In this document: positions 1 to 8,432 of the stretch, in pieces | How the letters are laid out: each line of letters begins with the position of its first letter | How positions within the stretch are numbered: position 1 is the first letter of the stretch | From: Peptoclostridium sp. | Lineage (GTDB): Bacteria; Bacillota; Clostridia; Peptostreptococcales; Peptostreptococcaceae | Direction: 5' to 3' | Length of the DNA stretch: 64,000 nucleotides | Assembly (NCBI RefSeq): GCF_009881055.1 | Contig: NZ_WXFG01000016.1 | Location: forward strand, 1-64,000 | Program-made: the position numbers and the translations under genes | The notes under the pieces: model-generated | Seen by the model: the letters and a program-made list of their open reading frames with translations, nothing else | Databases searched by the model: none | What the model was told of the DNA's origin: nothing

Positions 1-2
1 TG

Positions 3-89
3 CTAACCGCACGAAAACTTATCCGCCTGGTCTATGCCATGCTGAGCAAAGGCCAAATCTACAACGGAGGAGGTCATGGTTTAAAATGA
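3..89 (+). CDS. IS110-family transposase, C-terminal end (partial)
   Basis: This open frame enters from the left edge and ends at TGA 87-89. It encodes 28 residues containing LTARKLIRLVYAMLSKGQ, which resembles the conserved C-terminal helix of IS110/IS116-type DEDD transposases. The catalytic parts lie outside the window, so intactness cannot be judged. A short hairpin (ATGCAT arms, 89-104) overlaps the stop. The following 250 bases contain no gene and may include the right end of the element. Family assignment rests on one short motif. Confidence 0.5.
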   Translation, partial: LTARKLIRLVYAMLSKGQIYNGGGHGLK

Positions 90-289
90 TGCATCCAAAT
101 GCATAGTTTTGAATCCTCATTCCTTCCCAAAAATTGCATTTGCGAGGGCTTGGTTTTTTGCGCTCATTTTGAGTCTGATGATGTATCTTTTTCCAATTTA
201 AGTGATTGACATTTTACCGTATGTCTTTGCAAAATCTATAACATATGTCTACCCATAACGGACGTTGAAAAATAATAAATCGGGAATAA

Positions 290-320
290 TTGATTTTTAA
301 AAAAATAAATATGTTATAAT
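290..320 (+). promoter_or_regulatory. Probable SigA promoter of the phoH operon
   Basis: TTGATT at 290-295 and TATAAT at 315-320 are 19 bases apart. The -10 is preceded by TG at 312-313, giving an extended -10 (TGnTATAAT) that can compensate for the long spacer. It lies about 40 bases before the phoH start, after the IS remnant, so it probably drives the whole phoH-to-recO block. Confidence 0.55.
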
Positions 321-358
321 ATTTATGGAAATTTGTTAAACTGCGAGGAGGAAAATTT

Positions 359-1348
359 TTGGTAGAACAAAAAAAGCTGGAAGTCAGCGACGAAAATTTT
401 CAAAGGGAACTATTTGGTGAATTTGACCAGAACATCAAGCTTATTGAGGATGCGCTAAGCATACACATAGTCCTCAGGGAGGGCAATGTTGTTATTATAG
501 GAGAAGAAGGGGATATAATCAAGGCCGAAAAGCTAATTGACGACCTTTTCAGACTTGTAAAAAAAGGCGAATCTCTAAACAAGCAGAATGTGGCATATTC
601 GCTTGAGATGATAAAGCAGGATTCCGGCGAGGAGAAGCGAGCATCAGAGCTTCTTGAGGACATAATAGTAGTAGGCGCCAAGGGAAATCCAATAAAGCCA
701 AAGACATTCGGGCAGAAGGAATATATAAAAAGCATAGAAAGCAACGACATAACATTTGGTATTGGGCCGGCAGGCACGGGAAAGACATATTTGGCAGTAG
801 CAATGGCTGTAAGGGCTTTCAAAACGGAGCAGATAAACAGGATAATACTGACAAGGCCTGCGGTGGAGGCTGGGGAAAGCCTGGGATTCCTGCCTGGTGA
901 TCTCAAGGAAAAAATCGATCCATATCTCAAGCCGCTCTACGATGCGCTTTTTGAAATATTCGGGGCTGACAGGTTCAACAAGTATATGGAAAAAGGCATG
1001 ATCGAGGTTGCGCCGCTTGCTTTCATGAGGGGGAGGACGCTGGACAACTCTTTCATAATACTCGATGAAGCCCAGAACACCACAAAAGAGCAAATGAAGA
1101 TGTTTCTGACTAGGCTTGGCTTTGGCTCAAAGGTTGTCGTTACAGGCGACATAACGCAGACTGATTTGCCTTCCTCAAAGAAGACAGGCCTTGTGCATGC
1201 CCAGCAGGTGCTTTCTGATGTCAAAGGCATTGGATTTTCAATTCTGACAGAAAAGGATGTAGTAAGGCACGAGCTTGTGCAAAGGATAATAAAGGCCTAT
1301 GAAAAATTCGAAAGAGCAGAGGAGCGCAAGATTCAAAAAGATAGATAA
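359..1348 (+). CDS. phoH: PhoH family ATPase
   Basis: A 329-residue PhoH-like P-loop ATPase, probably cytoplasmic and linked to RNA metabolism. An N-terminal KH-like segment precedes the NTPase core: Walker A GPAGTGKT at 136-143 and Walker B with DEAQ at 236-239. Length is normal for the family. The start is TTG 359, seven bases after GAGGAGG (345-351). The gene is first in an operon with ybeY, as in most Firmicutes, and PhoH and YbeY are thought to act together in RNA processing. The exact biochemical role of PhoH is not settled. Confidence 0.93.
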   Translation: MVEQKKLEVSDENFQRELFGEFDQNIKLIEDALSIHIVLREGNVVIIGEEGDIIKAEKLIDDLFRLVKKGESLNKQNVAYSLEMIKQDSGEEKRASELLEDIIVVGAKGNPIKPKTFGQKEYIKSIESNDITFGIGPAGTGKTYLAVAMAVRAFKTEQINRIILTRPAVEAGESLGFLPGDLKEKIDPYLKPLYDALFEIFGADRFNKYMEKGMIEVAPLAFMRGRTLDNSFIILDEAQNTTKEQMKMFLTRLGFGSKVVVTGDITQTDLPSSKKTGLVHAQQVLSDVKGIGFSILTEKDVVRHELVQRIIKAYEKFERAEERKIQKDR

Positions 1349-1395
1349 ACAGATGAACAGATGAACATAAAATGGAACTTTACGGAGGTCTGATC

Positions 1396-1869
1396 TTGAA
1401 TATTGAGATTACAAACGCCCAAAGCAAGGTGGAATTTGACGAAGGCCTCAAGGACAATATTAGGTCTGTTGTTGAAGAATCCCTAAAATATGAAGGCTGG
1501 GGAATGAAGTATGAAGTCAGCATACTCTTTGTTGACAATGAAGAGATAAAAAGATTAAACTCTGAGTTCAGAGGAATCGACAGGCCTACTGACGTGCTGT
1601 CTTTTCCGCTTGCCAGCAAGGGCGAGCAGGATGAATTCCTGGAGGACAACCTTCTGGGAGACATTGTCATATCGCTTGAAAAGGCTCTTGAACAGAGCAG
1701 AGAATATGGCCACAGCTTTGAACGAGAGATGGCCTTTCTTGTGTGCCACAGCATGTTCCACCTTATGGGCTATGATCATATGGATGATGATAGTGCAAAG
1801 GAAATGAGAGAGAAAGAGGAGGCCGTTCTTTCATCGCTGGGAATAGTGAGGGAGCCGGATGAAAAATAA
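1396..1869 (+). CDS. ybeY: Endoribonuclease YbeY (rRNA maturation factor)
   Basis: A 157-residue metal-dependent endoribonuclease involved in 16S rRNA 3' end maturation and ribosome quality control. The zinc-binding signature is complete: H118-x3-H122-x5-H128 within HSMFHLMGYDH. The conserved RPTDVLSFP lies at 63-71. An upstream ATG at 1372 is in frame, but GGAGG at 1384-1388 sits seven bases before TTG 1396, so TTG 1396 is the chosen start. The 3' end overlaps the next gene by 11 bases, indicating translational coupling. Confidence 0.93.
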   Translation: MNIEITNAQSKVEFDEGLKDNIRSVVEESLKYEGWGMKYEVSILFVDNEEIKRLNSEFRGIDRPTDVLSFPLASKGEQDEFLEDNLLGDIVISLEKALEQSREYGHSFEREMAFLVCHSMFHLMGYDHMDDDSAKEMREKEEAVLSSLGIVREPDEK

Positions 1870-2557
1870 AAGCATTTCAAGCAGCTTTGACAACGCTATA
1901 AAGGGTATGGTCGTGGCGATTAGGAGCGAGAGAAATCTTCGGATACATCTTTTCGTTGCAGCAACGGCAGTAATACTCAGCATATTGCTTGGTTTATCAA
2001 AACTTGAAATGGCAGCGGTGATTTTTTCTATAACACTCGTAATATCTCTTGAGCTCGTAAACACTGCGATTGAAAAGGCAGTAGACCTTTTCACAAGAGA
2101 ATACAGCGAAATGGCGGGGTTTGTAAAGGATGTGTCTGCGGCAGCCGTGATGCTTGCAGCTATAAATGCCGCAGCTGTGGGATACCTCGTTTTTTTTGAT
2201 AAGCTGATGTCTTTTCCGCTCACGGCACTCGACAATATAATCAAAGCTGATATAAATATTTTGGTCATAGCACTTGTGGTTAATATTGCCGTTGTAATAG
2301 GGCTGAAGATATTCTTTAAAAGAGGCAGCTATATCAAGGGAGGATTTCCCAGCGGTCATTCGGCAATTGCATTTTCTATTGCAACTGCCATAGCAATGTC
2401 AGGTGAAAAGATTATTGCAGCTGCCCTGGCGTTTTTGCTGGCAGCTATAGTCTCTGAAAGCAGAGTGCACTCCAGCATACACACAAGGATGGAGGCTGCG
2501 GCAGGTGCCGCAATAGGTATACTTGTCACAATCATAATTTTCAGGCTGCTAAGATAA
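1859..2557 (+). CDS. dgkA: Diacylglycerol/undecaprenol kinase fused to a PAP2 phosphatase
   Basis: A 232-residue membrane protein with two domains. Residues 1-115 are a DgkA-type kinase (NTAIEKAVDL around 68-77, three predicted membrane helices); in Gram-positive bacteria this family phosphorylates undecaprenol. Residues 125-232 are a PAP2-type phosphatase segment with PSGH at 164-167 and SRVHSSIHTRME near 201-212. The third PAP2 motif ends in Met-Glu where Asp is usual. A kinase and a phosphatase for lipid carriers in one chain suggests undecaprenyl-phosphate salvage or balance. It sits in the conserved place between ybeY and cdd. Confidence 0.88.
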   Translation: MKNKSISSSFDNAIKGMVVAIRSERNLRIHLFVAATAVILSILLGLSKLEMAAVIFSITLVISLELVNTAIEKAVDLFTREYSEMAGFVKDVSAAAVMLAAINAAAVGYLVFFDKLMSFPLTALDNIIKADINILVIALVVNIAVVIGLKIFFKRGSYIKGGFPSGHSAIAFSIATAIAMSGEKIIAAALAFLLAAIVSESRVHSSIHTRMEAAAGAAIGILVTIIIFRLLR

Positions 2558-2597
2558 AAGCATTACTTGTACAAAGACTTGTTGAAGGAGGTGCTGT

Positions 2598-2990
2598 ATG
2601 GATTATCAGACGCTTTTAAAACTTGCCCAGGAGGCAAAATACAGAGCCTATGCACCATACTCAGGATTCAGGGTAGGCGCGGCACTGCTGACAAGCACCG
2701 GTAAAATTTATACTGGATGCAATGTTGAATGTGCAAGCTATGCCGCCACAAGCTGCGCAGAAAGGACGGCCATAGTCAAAGCGGTATCCGAAGGAGAGTT
2801 AAGCTTTAAGGCTATAGCCATAGCGTCTGATGCAAAGGGCTCTACATTTCCATGCGGGATATGCAGGCAGGTAATAGTGGAATTCGGTGAGGACATTGAT
2901 ATAATAGTGGGAACGGGCGAAACTGATTTGAAGGTTTTCAATATAAGAGAGCTTTTGCCAAATGCATTTACAAAAACTAATATAGAGTAG
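2598..2990 (+). CDS. cdd: Cytidine deaminase
   Basis: A 130-residue zinc hydrolase converting cytidine and deoxycytidine to uridine and deoxyuridine for pyrimidine salvage. The CAE motif places zinc ligand C53 and catalytic E55; PCGIC supplies C86 and C89. Length matches the homotetrameric short Cdd class. A perfect-looking GGAGGTG ribosome site precedes the ATG. It lies between dgkA and era, the standard Firmicute order. Confidence 0.95.
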   Translation: MDYQTLLKLAQEAKYRAYAPYSGFRVGAALLTSTGKIYTGCNVECASYAATSCAERTAIVKAVSEGELSFKAIAIASDAKGSTFPCGICRQVIVEFGEDIDIIVGTGETDLKVFNIRELLPNAFTKTNIE

Positions 2991-3007
2991 CTTATGGAGG
3001 AGATATA

Positions 3008-3901
3008 GTGAGTTTTAAATCGGGATTTGTTAGCGTTATAGGAAGGCCCAATGTTGGTAAGTCGACTACAATAAACGCTCTTGTAGGAGAAAAGGTTGCA
3101 ATAATAAGCGACAAGCCACAGACTACAAGGAACAGGATACAGGCCGTGTATTCGGATGGTGAAAGTCAGGTTGTCTTTATTGACACCCCGGGCATGCACA
3201 AGCCCAAAAACAAACTGGGTGAGTTCATGATGAAGGCTGCGAATCAGACACTTGGAGAGGTTGACCTTGTAGTGCTCATGGTGGACAGTTCGCTTAAAAT
3301 GGGAGCGGGGGATTCGATGATAATCGAAAGCCTAAAATCCATAAAAACGCCCAAGGTACTTGTTATAAACAAGATTGATGAGATAACAAAAGAGGAGCTC
3401 ATAGAACTTGTGCAGCGTTACGGCGTGATTGGCATTTTTGACGAGATAATACCAATATCGGCATTGAAGCACAACAATTTGAAAAGGCTTATAGAGGTCA
3501 TAAAAGGATATATGCCGCAGGGTCCAAAATATTTCCCTGATGACATGGTTACTGACCAGCCGGAAAGAGTGCTTATATCAGAGATTATTAGGGAAAAGAT
3601 ACTCAACTACACTGAAAAGGAAGTACCGCACGGCATAGCTGTTGATATCGAGCAGATTAAATCAAGATCAGGCAAGGAACTTGTAGACATATCGGCTGTA
3701 ATATACTGCGAGAGAGATTCTCACAAGGGGATTATAATAGGCAAAAACGGAAGGAAGCTTAAAGGCATCGGAAAAGCAGCCAGGGAAGAGATAGAGCTTT
3801 TACTTGGCTCGAAGGTCAATCTTCAGCTTTGGGTCAAAGTTAAAGAAAACTGGAGAGACAGGGACAGCGCCATAAGAAGCCTGGGCTTTAGGCAGGATTA
3901 A
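3008..3901 (+). CDS. era: GTPase Era, 30S ribosome assembly
   Basis: A 297-residue GTPase with a C-terminal KH domain that binds the 3' end of 16S rRNA during small-subunit assembly. The G1 motif GRPNVGKST is at 12-20, G3 DTPG at 59-62 and G4 NKID at 121-124. The KH core IIIGKNGRKLKGIG lies near 240-255. Start is GTG 3008, after GGAGGAG. It follows cdd by 17 bases and is probably co-transcribed with it. Confidence 0.96.
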   Translation: MSFKSGFVSVIGRPNVGKSTTINALVGEKVAIISDKPQTTRNRIQAVYSDGESQVVFIDTPGMHKPKNKLGEFMMKAANQTLGEVDLVVLMVDSSLKMGAGDSMIIESLKSIKTPKVLVINKIDEITKEELIELVQRYGVIGIFDEIIPISALKHNNLKRLIEVIKGYMPQGPKYFPDDMVTDQPERVLISEIIREKILNYTEKEVPHGIAVDIEQIKSRSGKELVDISAVIYCERDSHKGIIIGKNGRKLKGIGKAAREEIELLLGSKVNLQLWVKVKENWRDRDSAIRSLGFRQD

Positions 3902-3928
3902 CAAGGAAATTAGAAGGGAGGGGGCTGC

Positions 3929-5305
3929 GTGGAAGATAAGGAGCTGTTTGAGGAAAAACTTGTAGAAATCGAAGCACTTATTGATAGCCAAAAAATCGTA
4001 GAACTCAGTGAATATATTGAAGAAATGCACCCCGCCGACATTGCAGAAACAATGGTAGAGCTTCAGGAAGACAAAATGCACAAACTTTTCCAGGTGCTCT
4101 CCTGGGAACTTGCCGCAAAAGTCCTTGATGAGCTGGATTCAGACATGTTTTCCAAGATAGTTTCACTTCTTACAAGCGAACACAAAAAAAAGCTCCTGGA
4201 GCTCATGTCGCTAGACAATATGGTCGACATACTCGCCGAGCTTTCTGAAGAAAAAAGGCTTGAACTAATAAACCTTCTGGATGCAGAGGATGCAGAAGAC
4301 ATCAGGGAGCTGCTTGTATATGAAGAGGATACAGCTGGTGGCATAATGACCACCGAATTTGTGTCGCTCAGGAAAGACATAACCATATATAGCGCCATTG
4401 AACACCTGAGGGAGCATGCGCCTGATGCGGAGACCATATACTACGTGTACGTGGTGGACAAAAACAACAGGCTCTCAGGCGTAATATCGCTAAGAGAGCT
4501 CATAGTGGCAAGACCTAATGCCCTGGTTGAAGATATAATGAGCGAGAGCATAATATATGTAAACATCAATGATGACCAGGAAGAAGTAGCCAGGGTAGTT
4601 AAAAAGTACGACCTGCTTGCCATACCCGTTACTGATACAAACGGCAGGCTGCGCGGAATAATAACCTTCGACGATATAATGGACGTCATAGAGGAAGAGG
4701 CAACAGAGGATATATATAAGTTTGCGGGAACGATGGAGGCCGAGGCGGAGCTCTACGAAGAAGATAAAATGAGCCTCAGGATATTCTCATCCGTAAAGGC
4801 CAGGCTGCCATGGCTTATTGTGACGCTCTTTGGAGGAATACTGTCTGCTACAATACTGAGCCGATATGAGGAAACGCTAAACAGCTACGCGGCGGTGGCG
4901 TACTTTATGCCCATGCTGACAGGAATGGGGGGCAACGTCGGAACGCAGTCTTCCACCCTTACAGTCAGGGGACTTGCCACGGGCAATGTCGATGCGGGAA
5001 AGAGCCTCAGGACAATATTCCAGGAGATGAGCATAGGTCTCTGCGTAGGCATGGTATGCAGTTTGCTAATATGCGGTGTAGCTTTTTTTTGGATGAAAAA
5101 TATAAAGCTGGGCATAGTTGTAGGCATGTCAATGGCTGCAAATATGATAACAGCAGCTACGATAGGAACTGTTGTGCCCATACTCTTTAAGAAGTCGGGA
5201 ATAGACCCGGCGGTGGCATCTGCGCCTTTCATTTCAACAGCCCTTGACATAACAGGCATAACAATATATTTCACACTTACAACACTCATTCTTTTGCAAG
5301 CGTAG
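3929..5305 (+). CDS. mgtE: Magnesium transporter MgtE
   Basis: A 458-residue magnesium channel. The N-terminal helical MgtE_N domain spans about residues 5-130, followed by two CBS domains (about 135-255) that sense cytosolic Mg2+ and gate the pore. A C-terminal membrane part of about five helices (275-458) contains the conserved segment MLTGMGGNVGTQSSTLTVRG. Start is GTG 3929 after a GGGAGGGGG ribosome site. Its place between era and recO is an insertion relative to Bacillus. No M-box-like leader is visible; it appears to be expressed from the upstream operon. Confidence 0.93.
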   Translation: MEDKELFEEKLVEIEALIDSQKIVELSEYIEEMHPADIAETMVELQEDKMHKLFQVLSWELAAKVLDELDSDMFSKIVSLLTSEHKKKLLELMSLDNMVDILAELSEEKRLELINLLDAEDAEDIRELLVYEEDTAGGIMTTEFVSLRKDITIYSAIEHLREHAPDAETIYYVYVVDKNNRLSGVISLRELIVARPNALVEDIMSESIIYVNINDDQEEVARVVKKYDLLAIPVTDTNGRLRGIITFDDIMDVIEEEATEDIYKFAGTMEAEAELYEEDKMSLRIFSSVKARLPWLIVTLFGGILSATILSRYEETLNSYAAVAYFMPMLTGMGGNVGTQSSTLTVRGLATGNVDAGKSLRTIFQEMSIGLCVGMVCSLLICGVAFFWMKNIKLGIVVGMSMAANMITAATIGTVVPILFKKSGIDPAVASAPFISTALDITGITIYFTLTTLILLQA

Positions 5306-5309
5306 CATT

Positions 5310-5337
5310 GACCCTTTCCGGGTCTTTGTGTTTTTTT
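5310..5337 (+). terminator. Weak intrinsic terminator after mgtE
   Basis: GACCC (5310-5314) pairs with GGGTC (5320-5324) around a five-base loop and is followed by a broken T tract ending in seven Ts (5331-5337). The stem is only five base pairs, so it may terminate only partially. Confidence 0.4.
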
Positions 5338-5390
5338 GGGTTTTACAGCCGAGAAACAATGGGTATAAAAGAACATAAGGCGGTAATAAT

Positions 5391-6116
5391 ATGTTTATTG
5401 AAACTGATGCAGTGGTATTAAAAAACATAAGATATTCCGACACAGACAGCATACTCATACTTTTCACAAAAAAGCTGGGCAAGGTGTCTGCGGTAGCGAA
5501 GGGCTCAAGAAGGAGCAACAGCAAGCTGCTTGCTTGCTCTCAGCCATTTGCGTACGGAAGCTTCATGCTCTATAAGTCATCGTCAATGTTCAACATAAGC
5601 CAGTGCGATGTCAAGGACACCTTCTTTGACATATCGAAGGATTTGAAAACTCTTTCGTATGCCTCGTATGTGCTCACTCTGACAAAAAACGCGGTTATGG
5701 AGAATCAGACTAACAACAGGCTATTTGCGCTGCTGCTCAAGACGCTCTACTGCTATGCATACAAAGAGTATGATTTTGAGTACGTTACTCGTATATTTGA
5801 GCTCAAATACCTGGACTATAGCGGCTACAGGCCGGAAGTCACAAAATGCGTCTGCTGTGGCAGCGAGGAATTGGCAGGAAGTCTGATTCAGCCTGAGAAT
5901 GGAAGCTGCATATGCGGGGCCTGCGCGAGGGACGGGCAGCCTCACATTCGCATAGATCCGACGACTCTTGAACTGATGAGATACATCATAGTTACTGATT
6001 TTAATGTTTGCGTCAAGGCCAAGGTTTCGCCTTTCATAGTCGGACAGTTGAAAAAGGTGTTGAGGCTATGCCTCAGAGCTAACATTGACGGCTATGAAGA
6101 GCAGATAACCTATTGA
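5391..6116 (+). CDS. recO: DNA repair protein RecO
   Basis: A 241-residue recombination mediator that loads RecA onto SSB-coated single-stranded DNA with RecR. It has an N-terminal OB fold (about 1-80), a helical bundle, and a zinc site: C153-x2-C156 and C175-x2-C178. Length is normal. It follows mgtE after an 85-base gap. In Bacillus recO comes right after era and is followed by glyQS; here a DUF4342 gene follows instead. Confidence 0.92.
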   Translation: MFIETDAVVLKNIRYSDTDSILILFTKKLGKVSAVAKGSRRSNSKLLACSQPFAYGSFMLYKSSSMFNISQCDVKDTFFDISKDLKTLSYASYVLTLTKNAVMENQTNNRLFALLLKTLYCYAYKEYDFEYVTRIFELKYLDYSGYRPEVTKCVCCGSEELAGSLIQPENGSCICGACARDGQPHIRIDPTTLELMRYIIVTDFNVCVKAKVSPFIVGQLKKVLRLCLRANIDGYEEQITY

Positions 6117-6152
6117 TAATACAATAAATAGTTTGATGAGGGGGCAGTGAAT

Positions 6153-6683
6153 ATGGATAACGAAATAACTCTTGAAAAGATCGACAGGATTGTAGAAAGA
6201 ACAGGGGAAAGCTATGAGGAGGCTAGAAATGCTCTCTCGAGTGCTGAAGGCGACGTTATAGAAGCCATAATAGCTCTTGAGAAGAAGGGCAGCAGAGGAA
6301 AGTTTGAGGATATGAACGCCAAAATAAGCGAAAAGAGCAGTGAAGCGATAGACAAGCTGAAGGAAGTTCTTGAAAAGGGGAATGTCACAAGAGTCATACT
6401 TGAAAAGGATGGAGATGTACTCTTGAATCTGCCTGTTACAATAGGCGCCTTGGGACTTATACTGGCTCCTATAGCGGCAATGATAGGTGTTTCTGCAGCC
6501 GTATTCGCCAAGTATAAGATAAAGATAGTAAAGGATGACGGCGAAGTAGTTGACCTCAATGACATCACCGAAGAAAAAATATGCGAAATGAAAGAAAAAA
6601 TGAGCTTTGGCAAGAAATCTGAAGAATGCTCAGAGGAAGAAAAAACAGAGGAAGAAAAAAAGGAAGAATCTGAAAAAGAATAG
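6153..6683 (+). CDS. UBA/TS-N-like and DUF4342 domain protein
   Basis: A 176-residue protein of unknown function. Residues 1-45 form a three-helix UBA/TS-N-like domain (VERTGESYEEARNALSSAEG), like the N terminus of EF-Ts and NAC. A DUF4342 region with one hydrophobic helix (about 90-118) follows, then a highly charged Glu/Lys tail. It may be a membrane-associated adaptor. An in-frame GTG at 6147 is only two bases from the GAGGGGG ribosome site, so ATG 6153 is chosen. It occupies the place held by glyQS in Bacillus. Confidence 0.7.
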   Translation: MDNEITLEKIDRIVERTGESYEEARNALSSAEGDVIEAIIALEKKGSRGKFEDMNAKISEKSSEAIDKLKEVLEKGNVTRVILEKDGDVLLNLPVTIGALGLILAPIAAMIGVSAAVFAKYKIKIVKDDGEVVDLNDITEEKICEMKEKMSFGKKSEECSEEEKTEEEKKEESEKE

Positions 6684-6695
6684 TAATAAGGCTAG

Positions 6696-6726
6696 AGCCC
6701 CCTGTTTCCAGGGGGCTTTAATTTTG
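6696..6726 (+). terminator. Intrinsic terminator ending the phoH block
   Basis: AGCCCCCTG (6696-6704) pairs perfectly with CAGGGGGCT (6709-6717) around a four-base loop, followed by a T-rich run to about 6726. Confidence 0.85.
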
Positions 6727-6748
6727 TTAAATTGTTGCGCACAGATTA

Positions 6749-6777
6749 TTTACATTTTATGATAATAGACTTATAAT
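6749..6777 (+). promoter_or_regulatory. SigA promoter of ccpN-ppsR
   Basis: TTTACA at 6749-6754 and TATAAT at 6772-6777 are separated by 17 bases, a near-consensus promoter. The expected start of transcription is near 6784, about 50 bases before the ccpN coding region. Confidence 0.75.
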
Positions 6778-6778
6778 A

Positions 6779-6798
6779 TATACTATATAAATAGTATA
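6779..6798. promoter_or_regulatory. Inverted repeat at the ccpN transcription start
   Basis: TATACTAT (6779-6786) and ATAGTATA (6791-6798) are perfect inverted repeats with a four-base centre. The element begins one base after the -10 box and covers the expected start site, so a bound repressor would block initiation. CcpN itself is the obvious candidate, by inference only. Confidence 0.5.
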
Positions 6799-6827
6799 TC
6801 ATAAATGGCATATCACATTGTAAAGAG

Positions 6828-7469
6828 GTGATTAAAATACAGTTGACAGACAGGCAGTTGAAGATTATAGAGATTGTCAAACAAAGCGGACCCATTACTA
6901 GTGAGCAGATAGCCACAATGCTGAGTGTAACAAGGGCTACGCTAAGGCCCGACCTGGCCATACTGACAATGTCAGGCATACTAGATGCAAGGCCAAAGGT
7001 GGGATATTTCTATGTGGGCATAGATGAAAACAACCTTATAGCCAAGAAGCTAAGATCAAAAAAGGTAGAGGACCTTATGAGTCTCCCTGTGGTTGTCGGT
7101 GAGGAAGCCACTGTGTATGATACGATTGTGACAATATTCCTTGAGGATACTGGAAGCGTATTTGTTACTGACGGAGGATTTCTAACAGGCGTAGTTTCAA
7201 GGAAGGACCTTCTCAAAAACGCTATAGGCGGAATTGATATAAACAAGATTCCGGTGGGTATTATAATGACCAGGATGCCCAACATAATAATGGCTTTTCC
7301 TGACGAGAGCATATCTGACGTGGCAAGAAAAATAATAGAACACGAAGTAGATTCAGTCCCTGTTGTTGAACATGTCAGGAGAGAGGACGGAAAAGAAGGC
7401 TACAAGATATTGGGCAAAATTTCGAAGACAAACATAGCTAGATTTTTTGTAGAACTGGCAGGAGAATAA
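6828..7469 (+). CDS. ccpN: CcpN-type repressor with HTH and two CBS domains
   Basis: A 213-residue regulator related to Bacillus CcpN (YqzB), which represses gluconeogenic genes. An N-terminal winged helix (about 8-60, containing TRATLRPDLAILTMSG) is followed by a CBS pair (about 77-210) that probably binds a nucleotide. The neighbour is ppsR, as in Bacillus, where CcpN and YqfL form a pair. The start is uncertain: the Shine-Dalgarno AGAGGTGAT (6824-6832) overlaps the GTG at 6828, so translation may begin downstream at a non-canonical ATA 6837 or TTG 6843. Confidence 0.88.
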   Translation: MIKIQLTDRQLKIIEIVKQSGPITSEQIATMLSVTRATLRPDLAILTMSGILDARPKVGYFYVGIDENNLIAKKLRSKKVEDLMSLPVVVGEEATVYDTIVTIFLEDTGSVFVTDGGFLTGVVSRKDLLKNAIGGIDINKIPVGIIMTRMPNIIMAFPDESISDVARKIIEHEVDSVPVVEHVRREDGKEGYKILGKISKTNIARFFVELAGE

Positions 7470-7485
7470 ATATGGAGGGCGCAAT

Positions 7486-8310
7486 ATGAATCATTTGGTT
7501 ATATACGTAATATCGGATTCCCTGGGGGAAACGGCTGAACAGGTTGCAAGAGCATCGATAAGCCAGTTCGCCACCACCGATTATGAGATAAAAAGATATT
7601 CCTATGTGCTTGACGAGGAAAATCTGGGGGATATTCTGAATCTTGCCAAGGAGGAAAATTCAGTCATACTGTATACGCTTGTAAACCTAAAATTCGTAGA
7701 GCAGCTTGTGAGTTTCTGCAGCAGGGAGAACATACCAAATGTGGATTTGCTAAGCGATCTTATAAATTGCATAGCCTTAAGGACAAATCTTGTCCCCAAA
7801 AGGGAGCCGGGAGTAATAAGAAAGCTCGATGAAAAGTATTTCAGAAGAGTCGAGGCAATCGAATTTGCGGTTAAATATGACGACGGCAAGGATCCGAGAG
7901 GATTCGAGAAGGCGGACATAGTACTCATAGGCATATCAAGGACATCCAAAACACCGCTGAGCATGTATCTGGCAAACAAGAACATAAAGGTTGCAAACAT
8001 CCCGCTGGTTCCTGAGGCCGAGCCGCCAAGGGAGTTATTCGACATAAGCCCCAGGAAAATAGTCGGCCTTACAAATTCGCCTCAAAAGCTAAACCAGATA
8101 AGGACTGAAAGACTCAAGGCCCTGGGCCTTGCAAGCAACGCCAACTACGCATCATATCAGAGAATATTGGAAGAAATAAGCTACGCTGAGACTATCATGA
8201 GAAGGATTGGCTGTCCTATTATTAACGTGGCAAACAAGGCCATAGAAGAGACTGCCGGTATAATACTCGATATAATGAAGTCTAACGGAATCAAGATATA
8301 CAAGGATTAA
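7486..8310 (+). CDS. ppsR: Pyruvate, phosphate dikinase regulatory protein (DUF299)
   Basis: A 274-residue bifunctional kinase/pyrophosphorylase of the PpsR/PDRP family. It inactivates pyruvate phosphate dikinase (or PEP synthase) by ADP-dependent phosphorylation of a Thr near the catalytic His, and reverses this with phosphate. The P-loop-like motif GISRTSKT is at 149-156. It follows ccpN by 16 bases in one operon, so both control the pyruvate-PEP step, transcriptionally and post-translationally. The dikinase gene is not in this window. Confidence 0.93.
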   Translation: MNHLVIYVISDSLGETAEQVARASISQFATTDYEIKRYSYVLDEENLGDILNLAKEENSVILYTLVNLKFVEQLVSFCSRENIPNVDLLSDLINCIALRTNLVPKREPGVIRKLDEKYFRRVEAIEFAVKYDDGKDPRGFEKADIVLIGISRTSKTPLSMYLANKNIKVANIPLVPEAEPPRELFDISPRKIVGLTNSPQKLNQIRTERLKALGLASNANYASYQRILEEISYAETIMRRIGCPIINVANKAIEETAGIILDIMKSNGIKIYKD

Positions 8311-8345
8311 TATGCAGGCGGGATGCAGCATATATAAAAACAAGT

Positions 8346-8390
8346 AAAAGCGACGTAAATCCGGTAACAAACAGGATATACGTCGCTTTT
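8346..8390. terminator. Bidirectional terminator between ppsR and the methyltransferase gene
   Basis: AAAAGCGACGTA (8346-8357) pairs perfectly over 12 bases with TACGTCGCTTTT (8379-8390) around a 21-base loop. Terminal A and T runs let it work for ppsR (plus) and the convergent gene (minus). Confidence 0.8.
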
Positions 8391-8432
8391 TAACGTTGCA
8401 CTAAACAGCTATGAGGAAGGAGTGCATTAATA

